Below are positions 8,761 through 17,611 of a stretch of DNA of 64,000 nucleotides, piece by piece (the stretch's first letter is position 1; each line of letters starts with the position of its first letter). The translations under genes and the position numbers were made by a program. This stretch comes from Neptunicella marina (GTDB lineage: Bacteria; Pseudomonadota; Gammaproteobacteria; Enterobacterales; Alteromonadaceae): positions 62,001 to 126,000 of the forward strand of contig NZ_JACNEP010000002.1 of the NCBI RefSeq assembly GCF_014270035.1. Reading direction: 5' to 3'. The notes beneath the pieces are model-generated. The model was not told where the DNA came from. It saw nothing but the letters and a program-made list of their open reading frames with translations, and ran no database searches.

Positions 8761-10149
8761 TCACGATGTGTACTGAGACTGATTTACCAGTTGCTCAAGT
8801 TGACGAACATTTTGCTGAACACCGGCTCGGTCCGGATCAATATCCAGTGACCGGCGCAACAACTTCAGAGCACTCTGGTAATCTTTTTGATCAATTTTAA
8901 GTTGCGCATGTGCCAGTAAAGCTAATATCCGGGTATCCTTTAAACTGGCAGCCCGCACTAAATATAATTCGGCTTGCTGAGGTTGATTTAACTTACGATA
9001 AACATCAGCCAACGCCAGAATGGCCTGCCCATTTGCAGGATCTTTATCCACTGACTTTTGTAGATAAACCCTGGCTTTTTTATAATCGTGCTGAGCTAAT
9101 GCAAGTTTTCCATTCCAAACATTGAGACTGTCTTTTTGCAGTCCTGTTAATGACGCTTTTTCAGCAATTGCAATCAGCTTTTCAGCCTGTGGGATTTTGT
9201 TCTGGTCGATCAACCACGGCAGGGTCTGATCAAATACAGCAATTACTTGCTCACGGTTTGTTTTATCCAATTGCTGCAGACTTTGTGATAAAAGCGCCAC
9301 TGCACGCTCTGGACTGCCTTCACGCACATGCAAGCCTACAGCCGTAAGGAGATTACTAATGTTACTATCTCCCAGCCGGATAGCGGCCTCCAGGCTGGCC
9401 AGTGCCGTTTTGTATCTTTTTTGCTGCATGGCAATCTGGCCACGCATAAGCCAGAACTGGGGATCATCACTATGAGCAGCTAACTGCTGTTGTAACAAAG
9501 CACTGGCGGTATCCCAGGCATGTGTTTGAATTAGTACATACAACAACCCCTGCAACCATTGTTCGTTGTCTGGCGACAAGTACATCGCTTGTTGGTATCC
9601 GGCAATAGCAGCATAGGGCTGGTCATTACGGAAATTAAGGTATGCCAGCTGACCATAGGACTGTGCATCAGACGTCCCTAATTCAATGCTGCGTGAAATA
9701 TGCTTCTTAGCCTGCTTATAGTCTTTTTTTAACATATACAGCATGCCCAGCGTGCGGTGTGCCAATAGCAAATCGGGCATATCTTTTAATGCTGACTTCA
9801 GGACAGTCTCGGCTTTGTCATAGCTTTTAAGACTCAGGTAAACTTGCCCACGTAACACTTTTAGTGCGGGGCTATCAGTTCGAAAATCTTTGCCATAGAA
9901 ATTGTCCCGTTCCTCAAAAGACCTGATAACAAGACGATACTCCTGTTTTTGCAGCAGAGGCTCTATCGTTTTAGCAAACTCTGTTTCTCCTGGGGATATT
10001 TTGGCAATAGTTTGATTCAATGCTGGACGCTGAATAAAAGTAAAGTCGGGTTCGGCAAATTGAATCACAATGTCGCCAGCCTGTACCTGAGTGGTCAGTA
10101 AAGAGCCCAGAAGCAGAACGGTTTTTGTCAAAATTGAAAATTTATTCAT
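8761..10149 (-). CDS. Periplasmic TPR protein of the first TonB system
   Basis: From the in-frame ATG at 10149 the protein has 462 residues; a GTG three codons earlier is also possible. A signal peptide (KTVLLLGSLLTTQVQA) is followed by about ten tetratricopeptide repeats, for example VYLSLKSYDKAETVLKSALK, YKQAKKHISRSIELGT and DPANGQAILALADVYRKL. TPR proteins encoded next to tonB in marine gammaproteobacterial TonB2-type clusters are thought to help the complex reach or work with the outer membrane. It follows tonB with only a few bases between, and the second TonB system in this window has a TPR gene in the same place. Confidence 0.85.
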   Translation of the reverse strand: MNKFSILTKTVLLLGSLLTTQVQAGDIVIQFAEPDFTFIQRPALNQTIAKISPGETEFAKTIEPLLQKQEYRLVIRSFEERDNFYGKDFRTDSPALKVLRGQVYLSLKSYDKAETVLKSALKDMPDLLLAHRTLGMLYMLKKDYKQAKKHISRSIELGTSDAQSYGQLAYLNFRNDQPYAAIAGYQQAMYLSPDNEQWLQGLLYVLIQTHAWDTASALLQQQLAAHSDDPQFWLMRGQIAMQQKRYKTALASLEAAIRLGDSNISNLLTAVGLHVREGSPERAVALLSQSLQQLDKTNREQVIAVFDQTLPWLIDQNKIPQAEKLIAIAEKASLTGLQKDSLNVWNGKLALAQHDYKKARVYLQKSVDKDPANGQAILALADVYRKLNQPQQAELYLVRAASLKDTRILALLAHAQLKIDQKDYQSALKLLRRSLDIDPDRAGVQQNVRQLEQLVNQSQYTS

Positions 10150-10158
10150 AACGAACAC

Positions 10159-10782
10159 TCACGAATTAATTGCTATGGGCCACACAAACCGGGCCCTGAC
10201 AGGCACACCATCTTTCATCGGTGCGCTAAAGCGGCTGTTTTGCACCATCTTTTTTATTTGCGGTAACAGCTCGGGGTAGTCATTCTCAAGAACTTCCAGC
10301 AGCGTAATGCTGCCATCCACATCAATTAACACTCTTAAAGAAATCATGATTTTACTGACGCCTCTTAACGTTGCTCTACGAGGCATTTTTATACGTAATG
10401 GCGTTAATAACATCGGCAGACCATCAAGGTTGTCCAGCTCAAAAACTTGGATATCGACACCAACTGACTGCCACTCGGGCATGCTGGTGTCTATTCTGGG
10501 AACGGTAGGCAATTTAATACTTAATTGCGACTGAGGAATATCCACAGTCACCACTTTTGCCTGCTGTCCTTCAACCCTCAAATGCAGGCTCTGCTCAGTC
10601 TGCCTCTGTTGCGTCTTTGGAGGAGGGGGAGGAGGCGGTGGTGATGGCATAACATCAACTTTGCGAACAGTGACACTGTCTTTATGTTCAAACACAGCTG
10701 AGCGACCTAACCACATCACTAACAAAGCTAAACTAAAGGTCGCCAGACTAAACAATACAGAAAGAGTACGGAGAGATTTCAT
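10159..10782 (-). CDS. TonB-like energy transducer with divergent C-terminus
   Basis: This is a 207-residue protein. It has one N-terminal membrane helix (residues ~7-26, VLFSLATFSLALLVMWL) and a run of eight prolines in PSPPPPPPPPKTQQ at about residue 47. It ends with a C-terminal domain that has the last strands of TonB (KIMISLRVLIDVDGSITLLEVLEND, RFSAPMKDGVPVRARFVWPI). The usual YP motif and the RA-rich helix start are not evident, so this is a distant TonB. It sits after exbD in the gene order shared with the second system. It probably contacts the TonB box of a receptor, most likely the siderophore receptor across the Fur region. Confidence 0.82.
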   Translation of the reverse strand: MKSLRTLSVLFSLATFSLALLVMWLGRSAVFEHKDSVTVRKVDVMPSPPPPPPPPKTQQRQTEQSLHLRVEGQQAKVVTVDIPQSQLSIKLPTVPRIDTSMPEWQSVGVDIQVFELDNLDGLPMLLTPLRIKMPRRATLRGVSKIMISLRVLIDVDGSITLLEVLENDYPELLPQIKKMVQNSRFSAPMKDGVPVRARFVWPIAINS

Positions 10783-10787
10783 CAGTA

Positions 10788-11195
10788 CTACTCGTTTTCC
10801 GTGGCCAGATTGACGACTTTGGCTCCTGCCAGCTTAACTTCGTCGATGACTTCCACCAGCTGCTGTGCCGCGACATTCTTGTCGGTCTGAATAACGACAG
10901 GTCTGTCGTCTGTTTGTAAAAGCTGTTCGAGTGTACCGCGAATACCCGCAACACCTATGTTGTTACCATCGTAATACACCTGCCCATCATCGGTGATAGC
11001 CAGCAGAATGACGGTTTGTTCCAATTGCTGTGCGGTTATCGATTGCGGTTTATCAACTTCAACACCGGTTTCACGTACAAATACCGTTGTAACGATAAAA
11101 AAGATAAGCAGAATAAACACCACATCCAGCAAAGGTGACATATCAATGCCATTTTGCTGTTGTTGTTCCAGTTGCTGTTTTAGGCGATTTTGCAT
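10788..11195 (-). CDS. exbD: ExbD/TolR family biopolymer transport protein
   Basis: This 135-residue protein has a cytoplasmic Gln-rich N-terminus (LKQQLEQQQQNG), then the invariant DMSPLLDVVFILLIFFIVTT membrane helix. The proton-pathway aspartate in LLDVVFI is present. A periplasmic domain with VQTDKNVAAQQLVEVIDEVKLAGA completes the protein. The start ATG overlaps the exbB stop by one base (TGATG), a sign of translational coupling. ExbD works with ExbB/TtpC to use the proton gradient to move TonB. It is the fourth gene of the operon. Confidence 0.95.
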   Translation of the reverse strand: MQNRLKQQLEQQQQNGIDMSPLLDVVFILLIFFIVTTVFVRETGVEVDKPQSITAQQLEQTVILLAITDDGQVYYDGNNIGVAGIRGTLEQLLQTDDRPVVIQTDKNVAAQQLVEVIDEVKLAGAKVVNLATENE

Positions 11196-11581
11196 CAGTT
11201 CATCTCCGTCAACAGTTTTGGCTGACTTTTACGACGGAAATACCCCAGCAATGCGCTGTGAATTAACCAGGCAGGCACTGCACAAACCAGTCCCATTTGT
11301 GTGGTTAGCAGTGCATCTGAAATACCACCACTTAGCAGAGCCCCACTTGCCCCTTGCACTGAAATTCCTTTAAAACAGGCCAGTAAACCAATAATGGTTC
11401 CCAACAATCCAAGCAACGGCATAGCGCCAATCATGATCAGTATGGTTTGCTGGTTGCTACTGCGGTCACAATATTCGCCGTATTTCACCTGCAATAGGGC
11501 CAAAAACAATTGCTGGTAACACCCCAACGCCAGTATAGCTATTGCCCAACATACCCAGTTATTGAACATATCGTTTAACAT
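11195..11581 (-). CDS. exbB: ExbB-like MotA/TolQ/ExbB proton channel, short form
   Basis: This 128-residue protein is shorter than the 173-residue counterpart in the second TonB system. It keeps the core channel block MIGAMPLLGLLGTIIGLLACFKGI and ISDALLTTQMGLVCAVPAWL, which form helices 2 and 3 of ExbB. A single preceding helix lies at ~8-28. The first part of classic ExbB is reduced, as usual for the second ExbB of TtpC-type operons. It overlaps the upstream ttpC end by 7 bases and the downstream exbD by one base. It probably assembles with TtpC and ExbD. Confidence 0.92.
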   Translation of the reverse strand: MLNDMFNNWVCWAIAILALGCYQQLFLALLQVKYGEYCDRSSNQQTILIMIGAMPLLGLLGTIIGLLACFKGISVQGASGALLSGGISDALLTTQMGLVCAVPAWLIHSALLGYFRRKSQPKLLTEMN

Positions 11582-12894
11582 GCGCCGGCCGCCCTGACAG
11601 GTTTTTCATGTTCACTGCTGTGCAGCGGTTTGATATTACTTTCGCTCAACTGACTGATTTGTAGTGCAAAACTTTCCAGCTGCTGGTAATAATTTTTTGC
11701 ACGACGTGATAATAGCGCGTTAAGGATAAGTGCAGGTATTGCCACCACTAACCCTAACTCAGTAGTGATAAGTGCCTGTGCAATACCACCGGATACCACT
11801 TCCGGATCCCCCGAACCAAATAAGGTCATCATCTTAAAAGTTTCGATCATTCCACTGACCGTTCCCAACAGACCTAACAGAGGTGATATTGATGCAACAA
11901 CCGCAATCGCCCCTAACCAACGTTCCAGTCGATATTTACTGAGTTGTAACTGGTTGAACAACAAATCATCACGATGCGCGATATTAGGCTCTTGACGGGC
12001 AATTTGCATAAGGGATGCTTGCATTCCATCGAGGCTGTTATCCTGATTTAAATCCTTCTGACTTATCCACTCTGCAAGCTTGGAACCAGGAAGCAATTGT
12101 ATTTTTGGTAATCTGAATAATTGCCAGCTTTTAGCGATTGCGATAACCAGTGCAAATAGCGCGAAAAACAAAATGGGTATAGCCCACAATCCACCTTTAC
12201 TAATATGCTCGATGGCGCTCTCATGCTGCCTGGCCATGGCAATTGCTTTACTGTTACTGGGGTCAAAGCTTATGCTACCCCGTCCCGTTTTAGCTAAATC
12301 CAGTAAGGATTGTCGGGATGCACCTTCCAGAGACAAACTGATTTTCAATCCATTATTACCTGACTCGAGTAATCCCGCCTGCTCACCATTGACAAACAAC
12401 ATGACAGGCCCGAGCGCTAATACGTCAGCCTGTTCAATAACACCTGATTCGGTGATTACCGCTTGTGGGTTAAAGGTGGGTGACAATTGCGCCAGAAGCG
12501 TCTCGCTGTGACGTAAAATACTACCAAGAGAGCCAGTTTTTTCTGGAACAGGCAGATCCTGCTGACGAATAAAGCGGTTGATAAGATTTTGTTGAAAATT
12601 ATGTTGTGCACGCCAGCCGTCAATACGTTGCTGTAACTGAGTCAGGCCCAGTGTATTTTCATCCTGCGCCCGGCGTACCACCGCCGTTTTTTCGCGCTGC
12701 GTTAAAACCTGACGTTGCAACACAGATAGCTTTTTAGCAATAGCAGCCCGTTCAGCTGCCACTTTATCCTGCGCACTTTTTAGCGCCTGTTGCGCTTTTT
12801 TAATATCAGACAAAATAGATTTATCGACTGCTTGTGCTTGCACAAATAGCGGAGCAAACAAGATAAAAAGAAGGGTAACTTTTAATAATTTCAT
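11575..12894 (-). CDS. TtpC-like extended ExbB (MotA/TolQ/ExbB proton channel family)
   Basis: This 439-residue protein has a signal peptide (LLFILFAPLFVQAQA), then a long periplasmic coiled coil (residues ~25-110, Lys/Ala/Glu/Gln-rich). A periplasmic domain follows to ~235 and an ExbB-like membrane unit from ~240 to 415 (LWAIPILFFALFALVIAIA, then SPLLGLLGTVSGMIETFKMM and ALITTELGLVVAIPALILNALLSRR). This is the architecture of TtpC in the Vibrio TonB2 system, where it is needed in addition to ExbB for transport. It overlaps the DUF3450 gene by 4 bases (ATGA) and exbB by 7, so the start of the operon is translationally coupled. Confidence 0.93.
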   Translation of the reverse strand: MKLLKVTLLFILFAPLFVQAQAVDKSILSDIKKAQQALKSAQDKVAAERAAIAKKLSVLQRQVLTQREKTAVVRRAQDENTLGLTQLQQRIDGWRAQHNFQQNLINRFIRQQDLPVPEKTGSLGSILRHSETLLAQLSPTFNPQAVITESGVIEQADVLALGPVMLFVNGEQAGLLESGNNGLKISLSLEGASRQSLLDLAKTGRGSISFDPSNSKAIAMARQHESAIEHISKGGLWAIPILFFALFALVIAIAKSWQLFRLPKIQLLPGSKLAEWISQKDLNQDNSLDGMQASLMQIARQEPNIAHRDDLLFNQLQLSKYRLERWLGAIAVVASISPLLGLLGTVSGMIETFKMMTLFGSGDPEVVSGGIAQALITTELGLVVAIPALILNALLSRRAKNYYQQLESFALQISQLSESNIKPLHSSEHEKPVRAAGAC

Positions 12895-13676
12895 TGTATT
12901 GCCTCCACCGCAGAAAGCGTCAGTGGCAAACTAATCAGTTCGGCTTGCTTTTGTTTCTCAAAAATAGCAACGGCTTTAGCAATTTCAGTTGCATCCAGAT
13001 TGGAATCAAATGTCCACTGCCAGCCATCTGCGGTTGCATGTCCTGTACCTGCCATCGTATTGTCGTGGTTAACAAACCATGCCTGACCCACGCCGAGATA
13101 TAACTGCTTAACCAAGACCAACTGGCCATTTTCGGTAGTAACAGTACCTTCATTCACACTGATGCGATTGGCAAATTCAGACAACTTAGATAATTTAGCC
13201 AGTGCAACCTGCAATTGTTGCGAAACATTCGTTTCATCAGTTAGTGCTTTATCTTCTTTTTGCCAACTTTTCAGCATAACCGGCGGTAACTGCCCTTTGA
13301 GTTCGGATAGCGTTTGATTCAACCTGGTAACAAATTCACCAATAGTTTGCTGTTGTTGTTCTAACTCACTTTGTTCGTTAAGCAAGCTGGTTCGCTGTTT
13401 ATCTACTTCAGACTGAACATCCTGACTTTTATTCAATATCTGCTGTAACTGCTTATATTCAGCATTTAGCAAGGTAAGACGTTGCTCCAACATTGGTTTT
13501 TCTTCCTGCCACTCGCTATTTAATGCCGCGGTCTGGCGTTCAATATCCAACCATTGCCCCACCAGTTTTTCAGTTTTATCTACTTGTTGTTGCGCTTGAG
13601 TTGTCGTTGTTGCAGCTAATGAAAAAAGACTTACAACACTGCTGAGAAGAATGATATTTCGCCTGATAAAGATCAC
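12891..13676 (-). CDS. DUF3450 family periplasmic coiled-coil protein
   Basis: This 261-residue protein has a signal peptide (IILLSSVVSLFSLAATTTTQA) and a coiled coil at roughly residues 35-130 (EQRLTLLNAEYKQLQQIL, RTSLLNEQSELEQQQQ). The C-terminal domain contains LVLVKQLYLGVGQAWFVNHDNTMAGTGHATADGWQW, characteristic of DUF3450. These proteins are regularly the first gene of TtpC-type TonB operons. The function is unproven, but a structural or energy-transduction role is likely. It starts 79 bases from the Fur-like site and 221 bases from the oppositely oriented siderophore receptor gene. Confidence 0.92.
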   Translation of the reverse strand: MIFIRRNIILLSSVVSLFSLAATTTTQAQQQVDKTEKLVGQWLDIERQTAALNSEWQEEKPMLEQRLTLLNAEYKQLQQILNKSQDVQSEVDKQRTSLLNEQSELEQQQQTIGEFVTRLNQTLSELKGQLPPVMLKSWQKEDKALTDETNVSQQLQVALAKLSKLSEFANRISVNEGTVTTENGQLVLVKQLYLGVGQAWFVNHDNTMAGTGHATADGWQWTFDSNLDATEIAKAVAIFEKQKQAELISLPLTLSAVEAIQ

Positions 13677-13754
13677 ATTTAGTTCCTACTTTAAGATGAC
13701 TGGAATATTTCCTTATGAATCAAATACTACAATCAAATATATCAAAAAACAATC

Positions 13755-13773
13755 ACAAATGATAATCGTTTGC
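13755..13773. promoter_or_regulatory. Fur box in the divergent promoter region
   Basis: The 19-mer has an uninterrupted AATGATAATC core and matches the consensus GATAATGATAATCATTATC at about 13 of 19 positions by eye. Further A/T-rich sequence follows on the right. It lies between the minus-strand operon starting at 13676 and the plus-strand receptor at 13897. One Fur-iron dimer array could therefore repress both under iron sufficiency. Confidence 0.65.
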
Positions 13774-13896
13774 ATTTACATAATTATTATTATAATCTCC
13801 CTAACACTCAACTTCGAGTGAAATTTTATTGACGTGCATTTTTTACTTTTGCGTGAATAAAACTTCGCACACAACATCTAACTGGAGATAAAAAGA

Positions 13897-16071
13897 ATGG
13901 GTCGTACCAACCACTTAGTTCGCCTAAATGGTTTTCATCAAACTGCCTTAGCGGTTGCGATTACTGCATCCTTACCTACTTTAGCGTCCGCTCAGGAGGT
14001 TAAACAATTACCGATGGCTCAGGCACAGGCGCAAACCGAGCAGGATTACAAAGTTGATCAATCCACGTCATATAAAAACCCCTTGCCACTGGTTGATACC
14101 GCTAAAACGATCGACATTGTTCCTCAATCGGTTATGAAAGACCGTAATGTCGATAACCTGCGTGACGCATTGCGTAACGTACCGGGTATTTCTCTGGCGG
14201 CGGGTGAAGGTGGTGCGCCCCCGGGTGATAGCATGACCATTCGTGGTTTCGATGCGACTAACGCAATTTTTATTGATGGCATTCGTGATTTAGCGGGTTA
14301 CAGCCGTGATACGTTCAATACCGAAGCAGTAGAAGTAAGCAAAGGTGCGGGCTCAACTATCGCGGGTCGAGGTACCGGTGGTGGTAGCATAAATATGCAA
14401 ACCAAAACGGCTAAATTAGATGATTTCGCTGATGTAAGTGCGCGTATTGGCAGTGAAAGCGATTACCGCGCAACACTCGATTACAATACCAAAATGTCAA
14501 ACAGCAGCGCGTTACGTATTAATATACTCAGTGACGATGGAGACGTTGCGGGTCGTGACAATGTATCTAATGGTACAGATGGTATAGCCGTATCTTATAT
14601 GTCGCAGCTAAGTGAGAAAACCACACTGGCATTCAATGCAGATATGTTGAAACAAGATAATACGCCGGATTACGGTATTCCCTGGGTAAGTGCAGGCTTG
14701 ACCGAAGGCCCACTTAAAGATTACGCGGGTGGACCGCCACCGGTTGATTTCGATAATTTCTACGGCAACCTGTACCGTGATTTTGAAGATATTGATGCGA
14801 AATCTTTCACGTTAAAATTTGAACATCAGCTAAGCAATCAAACCTCGTTACGCGTTGTTGCGCGCAGTGCATCGGTTGATCGTGAAAATGTGGTAACGGC
14901 ACCTCGCTTTATTAATGTATCTGAAAGTACAGATATTCGTATGAGCGATGAAAAAACCCGTGATACCAGTAATAGTATCAATATTATTCAGGCAGATTTA
15001 ACGGGCCGTTATCAGACCGGTTCAGTGACTCATAATGTTGTTGCTGGAGTTGAGCTGGCTAAAGAAAAGTTTGAACGTTGGGGATATGTCGCATTAATTG
15101 CCGACAATCTTAATGACGACCCAGGTCTGAACGATTTATACAACCCAGACCCCTATTTAGAATTTACTGGTCAGTATGGCCGTGACGGAACAAAAACTTA
15201 CGCCGACGGTGATAGCAAAGCAATTTATGCTTTGGATAACATCGAACTAAACCAGCAATGGTTAATCGGCTTAGGTGTACGTTGGGACGATTTTGAAACC
15301 AAATACCACAATGATGATGAAGACCTCTCTTCTTTCATCGGTATTTCCTCAAGCAAAGTAAGCTGGAATGCCAACCTGAGCTATAAGCCTGCTGAAAACG
15401 GCACTATCTATCTTTCTACTTCAACCGCATTTACGCCAGTATCGACTAACTTAACCGGTGGCAGCCGTGGTAATCAAAACGAGTTAGATCCTGAGAAAAA
15501 CGAAAGCATTGAATTAGGGACTAAATGGGAGTTACTTAATCAAGATGTTCTGGTTAGCGCCGCCATTTTCCGTAACGTAAAAACCAACGGTTATGTACGT
15601 TCACCAGAAGATCGCAACTTGTATTCAATGGATGGAGAGCAAAAAGTTGAAGGTCTAGAGCTAGGTGTAACAGGTCGCATCACTGACGCGTTCTCGATTA
15701 CGGCGGGTTACGCCTATCAGGACAGTGAAGTGACCGCGGGTGCAGAAGCAGAGTTAGGTTTCCCTCTGGCACGAGCACCTAAAAACTCTGCGAGTTTATG
15801 GGGCCGTTATGACTTAAGTAAACAAATATCTGCTGGTTTAGGGGTGGAATATGTAGGTGAGCGTTATAACGGCACTTCTGATACCCGCCGTAAAGCTAAC
15901 AGTTATACCTTACTGGATATGATGGTGTCTTATCAGGTTAATGAAAAATTCGCCGTGCGCTTAAATGGCAGTAACCTGACGGATAAAGATTACATAGACC
16001 AATTGGGCGGTGGACACTTTATCCCTGGCGTAGGACGTCATATCTCATTGAGTGCGACCTACAGCTTTTAA
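13897..16071 (+). CDS. TonB-dependent siderophore receptor (Fiu-like, catecholate type)
   Basis: This 724-residue outer-membrane receptor has a signal peptide ending SLPTLASA (~residue 32) and a plug domain (~50-170). The plug contains KTIDIVPQSVMKDRNVDNLRDALRNVPGISLAAGEGG, GDSMTIRGFDATNAIFIDGIRD and the conserved EVSKGAGSTIAGRGTGGGSINM. A 22-strand barrel follows, ending with the aromatic residue of SLSATYSF. A Shine-Dalgarno GGAGA precedes the ATG. PiuC/YbiX lies just downstream, as in E. coli fiu-ybiX, which suggests a catecholate siderophore or breakdown product as substrate. The TonB box should lie after the signal peptide but is not clear by eye. Regulation by the Fur box upstream is likely. 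Confidence 0.93.
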   Translation: MGRTNHLVRLNGFHQTALAVAITASLPTLASAQEVKQLPMAQAQAQTEQDYKVDQSTSYKNPLPLVDTAKTIDIVPQSVMKDRNVDNLRDALRNVPGISLAAGEGGAPPGDSMTIRGFDATNAIFIDGIRDLAGYSRDTFNTEAVEVSKGAGSTIAGRGTGGGSINMQTKTAKLDDFADVSARIGSESDYRATLDYNTKMSNSSALRINILSDDGDVAGRDNVSNGTDGIAVSYMSQLSEKTTLAFNADMLKQDNTPDYGIPWVSAGLTEGPLKDYAGGPPPVDFDNFYGNLYRDFEDIDAKSFTLKFEHQLSNQTSLRVVARSASVDRENVVTAPRFINVSESTDIRMSDEKTRDTSNSINIIQADLTGRYQTGSVTHNVVAGVELAKEKFERWGYVALIADNLNDDPGLNDLYNPDPYLEFTGQYGRDGTKTYADGDSKAIYALDNIELNQQWLIGLGVRWDDFETKYHNDDEDLSSFIGISSSKVSWNANLSYKPAENGTIYLSTSTAFTPVSTNLTGGSRGNQNELDPEKNESIELGTKWELLNQDVLVSAAIFRNVKTNGYVRSPEDRNLYSMDGEQKVEGLELGVTGRITDAFSITAGYAYQDSEVTAGAEAELGFPLARAPKNSASLWGRYDLSKQISAGLGVEYVGERYNGTSDTRRKANSYTLLDMMVSYQVNEKFAVRLNGSNLTDKDYIDQLGGGHFIPGVGRHISLSATYSF

Positions 16072-16081
16072 CAGGCGTAAT

Positions 16082-16134
16082 AAGTGGTTTCGGGTGCTGC
16101 GGGTAACTGGTCGCTCGCGGCATCCAAACCACTT
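16082..16134 (+). terminator. Long hairpin after the siderophore receptor
   Basis: AAGTGGTTT and AAACCACTT form the base of a hairpin that also pairs internally (GGTGCTGCG with CGCGGCATCC). It begins 11 bases after the receptor stop and is followed by a weak pyrimidine-rich tail. It would reduce but perhaps not abolish read-through into the dioxygenase gene. Confidence 0.5.
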
Positions 16135-16221
16135 ATCCCCTCTTTTCTGCTTTTAGTTATGATTGCCCTGCACTATGCTGTAGGGCATATTTGTTTTAAA
16201 CAGACGCGATAAGATTGTTCT

Positions 16222-16902
16222 ATGTTATTGAAAATCCAAAATGTTCTTTCTCAGGAACAGGTTAAACACGCTAAACAAATGTTACTTGAGGCCGACTGGA
16301 CCGATGGCAATGTCACCGCAGGCTATCAGTCGTCTCAAAGCAAAAATAACCTGCAATTACCAGAAGGCAGTGCCACAGCCAACCAACTGGGTGAAATGAT
16401 TTTGCAGGCACTGGGGCAATCCAATATGTTTATGTCAGCGGCGTTACCACTTAAGATTTTCCCGCCTTTGTTTAACTGTTATCAGGGTGGTCAGTCCTTC
16501 GGTACTCACGTAGACAACGCCATCCGTCAGGTACCAGGTATGCCTGTTAAGGTACGTACCGATTTATCCATGACAGTATTTTTCTGTGATCCCGATGAAT
16601 ACGATGGCGGAGAGTTAGTCATTGAAGATACCTACGGCTCACACAAAGTAAAACTACCCGCTGGCGATATGGTGCTTTATCCATCCACCAGTTTGCATCG
16701 TGTTACACCCGTTACCCGTGGTCGCCGTATTTCCTCATTTTTTTGGTTACAGAGCATGGTCGCCAGCGATGAAAAACGTTCGATTTTATATGATATGGAT
16801 ATGGCGATTCAGTCATTACGTGCTCAGGTTCAGGACAGCCCTGAAATCGTGCAGCTTACAGGTGTGTATCACAATCTGTTGCGTCAATGGGCGCAAACCT
16901 AA
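16222..16902 (+). CDS. Fe2+-dependent dioxygenase, PiuC/YbiX family
   Basis: This 226-residue cytoplasmic 2-oxoglutarate/Fe(II)-type dioxygenase has the facial triad visible as the HVD motif in [11 protein letters not shown] and the distal His in [10 protein letters not shown]. Arg in [10 protein letters not shown] is the likely 2-oxoglutarate ligand. The N-terminal part ([19 protein letters not shown]) and the family block [17 protein letters not shown] are typical of PiuC. The partners are catecholate receptors such as Fiu and PiuA. The substrate is unknown but is suspected to be the siderophore. The start ATG lacks a strong ribosome-binding site. It is probably co-regulated with the receptor by Fur. 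Confidence 0.92.
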   Translation: MLLKIQNVLSQEQVKHAKQMLLEADWTDGNVTAGYQSSQSKNNLQLPEGSATANQLGEMILQALGQSNMFMSAALPLKIFPPLFNCYQGGQSFGTHVDNAIRQVPGMPVKVRTDLSMTVFFCDPDEYDGGELVIEDTYGSHKVKLPAGDMVLYPSTSLHRVTPVTRGRRISSFFWLQSMVASDEKRSILYDMDMAIQSLRAQVQDSPEIVQLTGVYHNLLRQWAQT

Positions 16903-16931
16903 ACCTATTGTTAATAACAGCTTCCCAACGT

Positions 16932-16972
16932 AACGCCGCTCATAATTTGTAGCAATTTAAGCGGCGTTTTTT
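16932..16972 (+). terminator. Rho-independent terminator after the dioxygenase gene
   Basis: AACGCCGCT pairs with AGCGGCGTT around a 19-base loop, followed by a TTTTTT tract. It stands between the dioxygenase and the rhomboid gene, which has its own start 103 bases later. Confidence 0.75.
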
Positions 16973-17034
16973 GTTGTGAGCCAAAATCAATTATGTTCCG
17001 ATAACTCAACGCCTTAACAGCAGGACTGTGTATT

Positions 17035-17604
17035 ATGCTTTTAAACGGTAAACCCCTGAGCTTTAAACAGGAACTCAAATTAGTCGGCATTGTGGTCGGC
17101 ATTGTCACTCTGGTGGAATTTATTAACCTGATAACCCAGGGCTGGCTCAATCAGTTTGGTTTAGTACCAAGGGAAGTACACCAGCTTTTAGGCATATTTT
17201 TCAGCCCCTTTCTGCATGGCAGTCTGGCCCATTATTTATCCAATATTCTACCACTGGCCATCTTTAGTTTGTTGCTGCTGCAATATGGTAAAAAGGCCTA
17301 TTTTATGGTGACTTTGTGGTTAATTGTCACATCAGGAATACTTGTGTGGTTATTTGGCCGTACCGCTTATCACATTGGTGCCAGCGGACTTATTTATGGT
17401 TATTTTGGTTTTCTGATTCTGGCCGGTTTTATGGCTAAACAACTCAAATTAATTGTGATTTCAATTGCTGTGGCATTTGTATACGGTGGTCTGGTGTGGG
17501 GGGTGTTTCCCAATCCACAACGCTTTGTTTCATGGGAATATCACTTGTTTGGTTTTGCTGCGGGTTTAGTAGCAGCCCGTTACTGGCAATATAAAAGAAC
17601 TTAA
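17035..17604 (+). CDS. Rhomboid family intramembrane serine protease
   Basis: This 189-residue protein has about six hydrophobic segments. The catalytic serine is Ser117 in HIGASGLIYGY (GxSG motif) and the catalytic histidine is His170 in YHLFGFAAGL. The conserved HGSLAHYLSNILPL segment with the HxxxN pattern lies near residue 65. It belongs to the short bacterial rhomboids. Substrates are unknown. It lies between the iron region and cheV with no obvious functional partner. Terminator hairpin upstream suggests its own promoter, which I could not pinpoint. Confidence 0.9.
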   Translation: MLLNGKPLSFKQELKLVGIVVGIVTLVEFINLITQGWLNQFGLVPREVHQLLGIFFSPFLHGSLAHYLSNILPLAIFSLLLLQYGKKAYFMVTLWLIVTSGILVWLFGRTAYHIGASGLIYGYFGFLILAGFMAKQLKLIVISIAVAFVYGGLVWGVFPNPQRFVSWEYHLFGFAAGLVAARYWQYKRT

Positions 17605-17611
17605 ATAATCT

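Noticed and set aside
10617-10650. GGAGGAGGGGG-like low-complexity stretch in the first tonB gene
   Set aside because: It encodes the run of prolines of TonB on the minus strand and is not a separate repeat or regulatory element.
12080-12511. 143-residue open frame on the plus strand inside the first ttpC gene
   Set aside because: It is antisense to a clear ExbB-family gene, has no ribosome-binding site and no recognisable family. It is a shadow frame.
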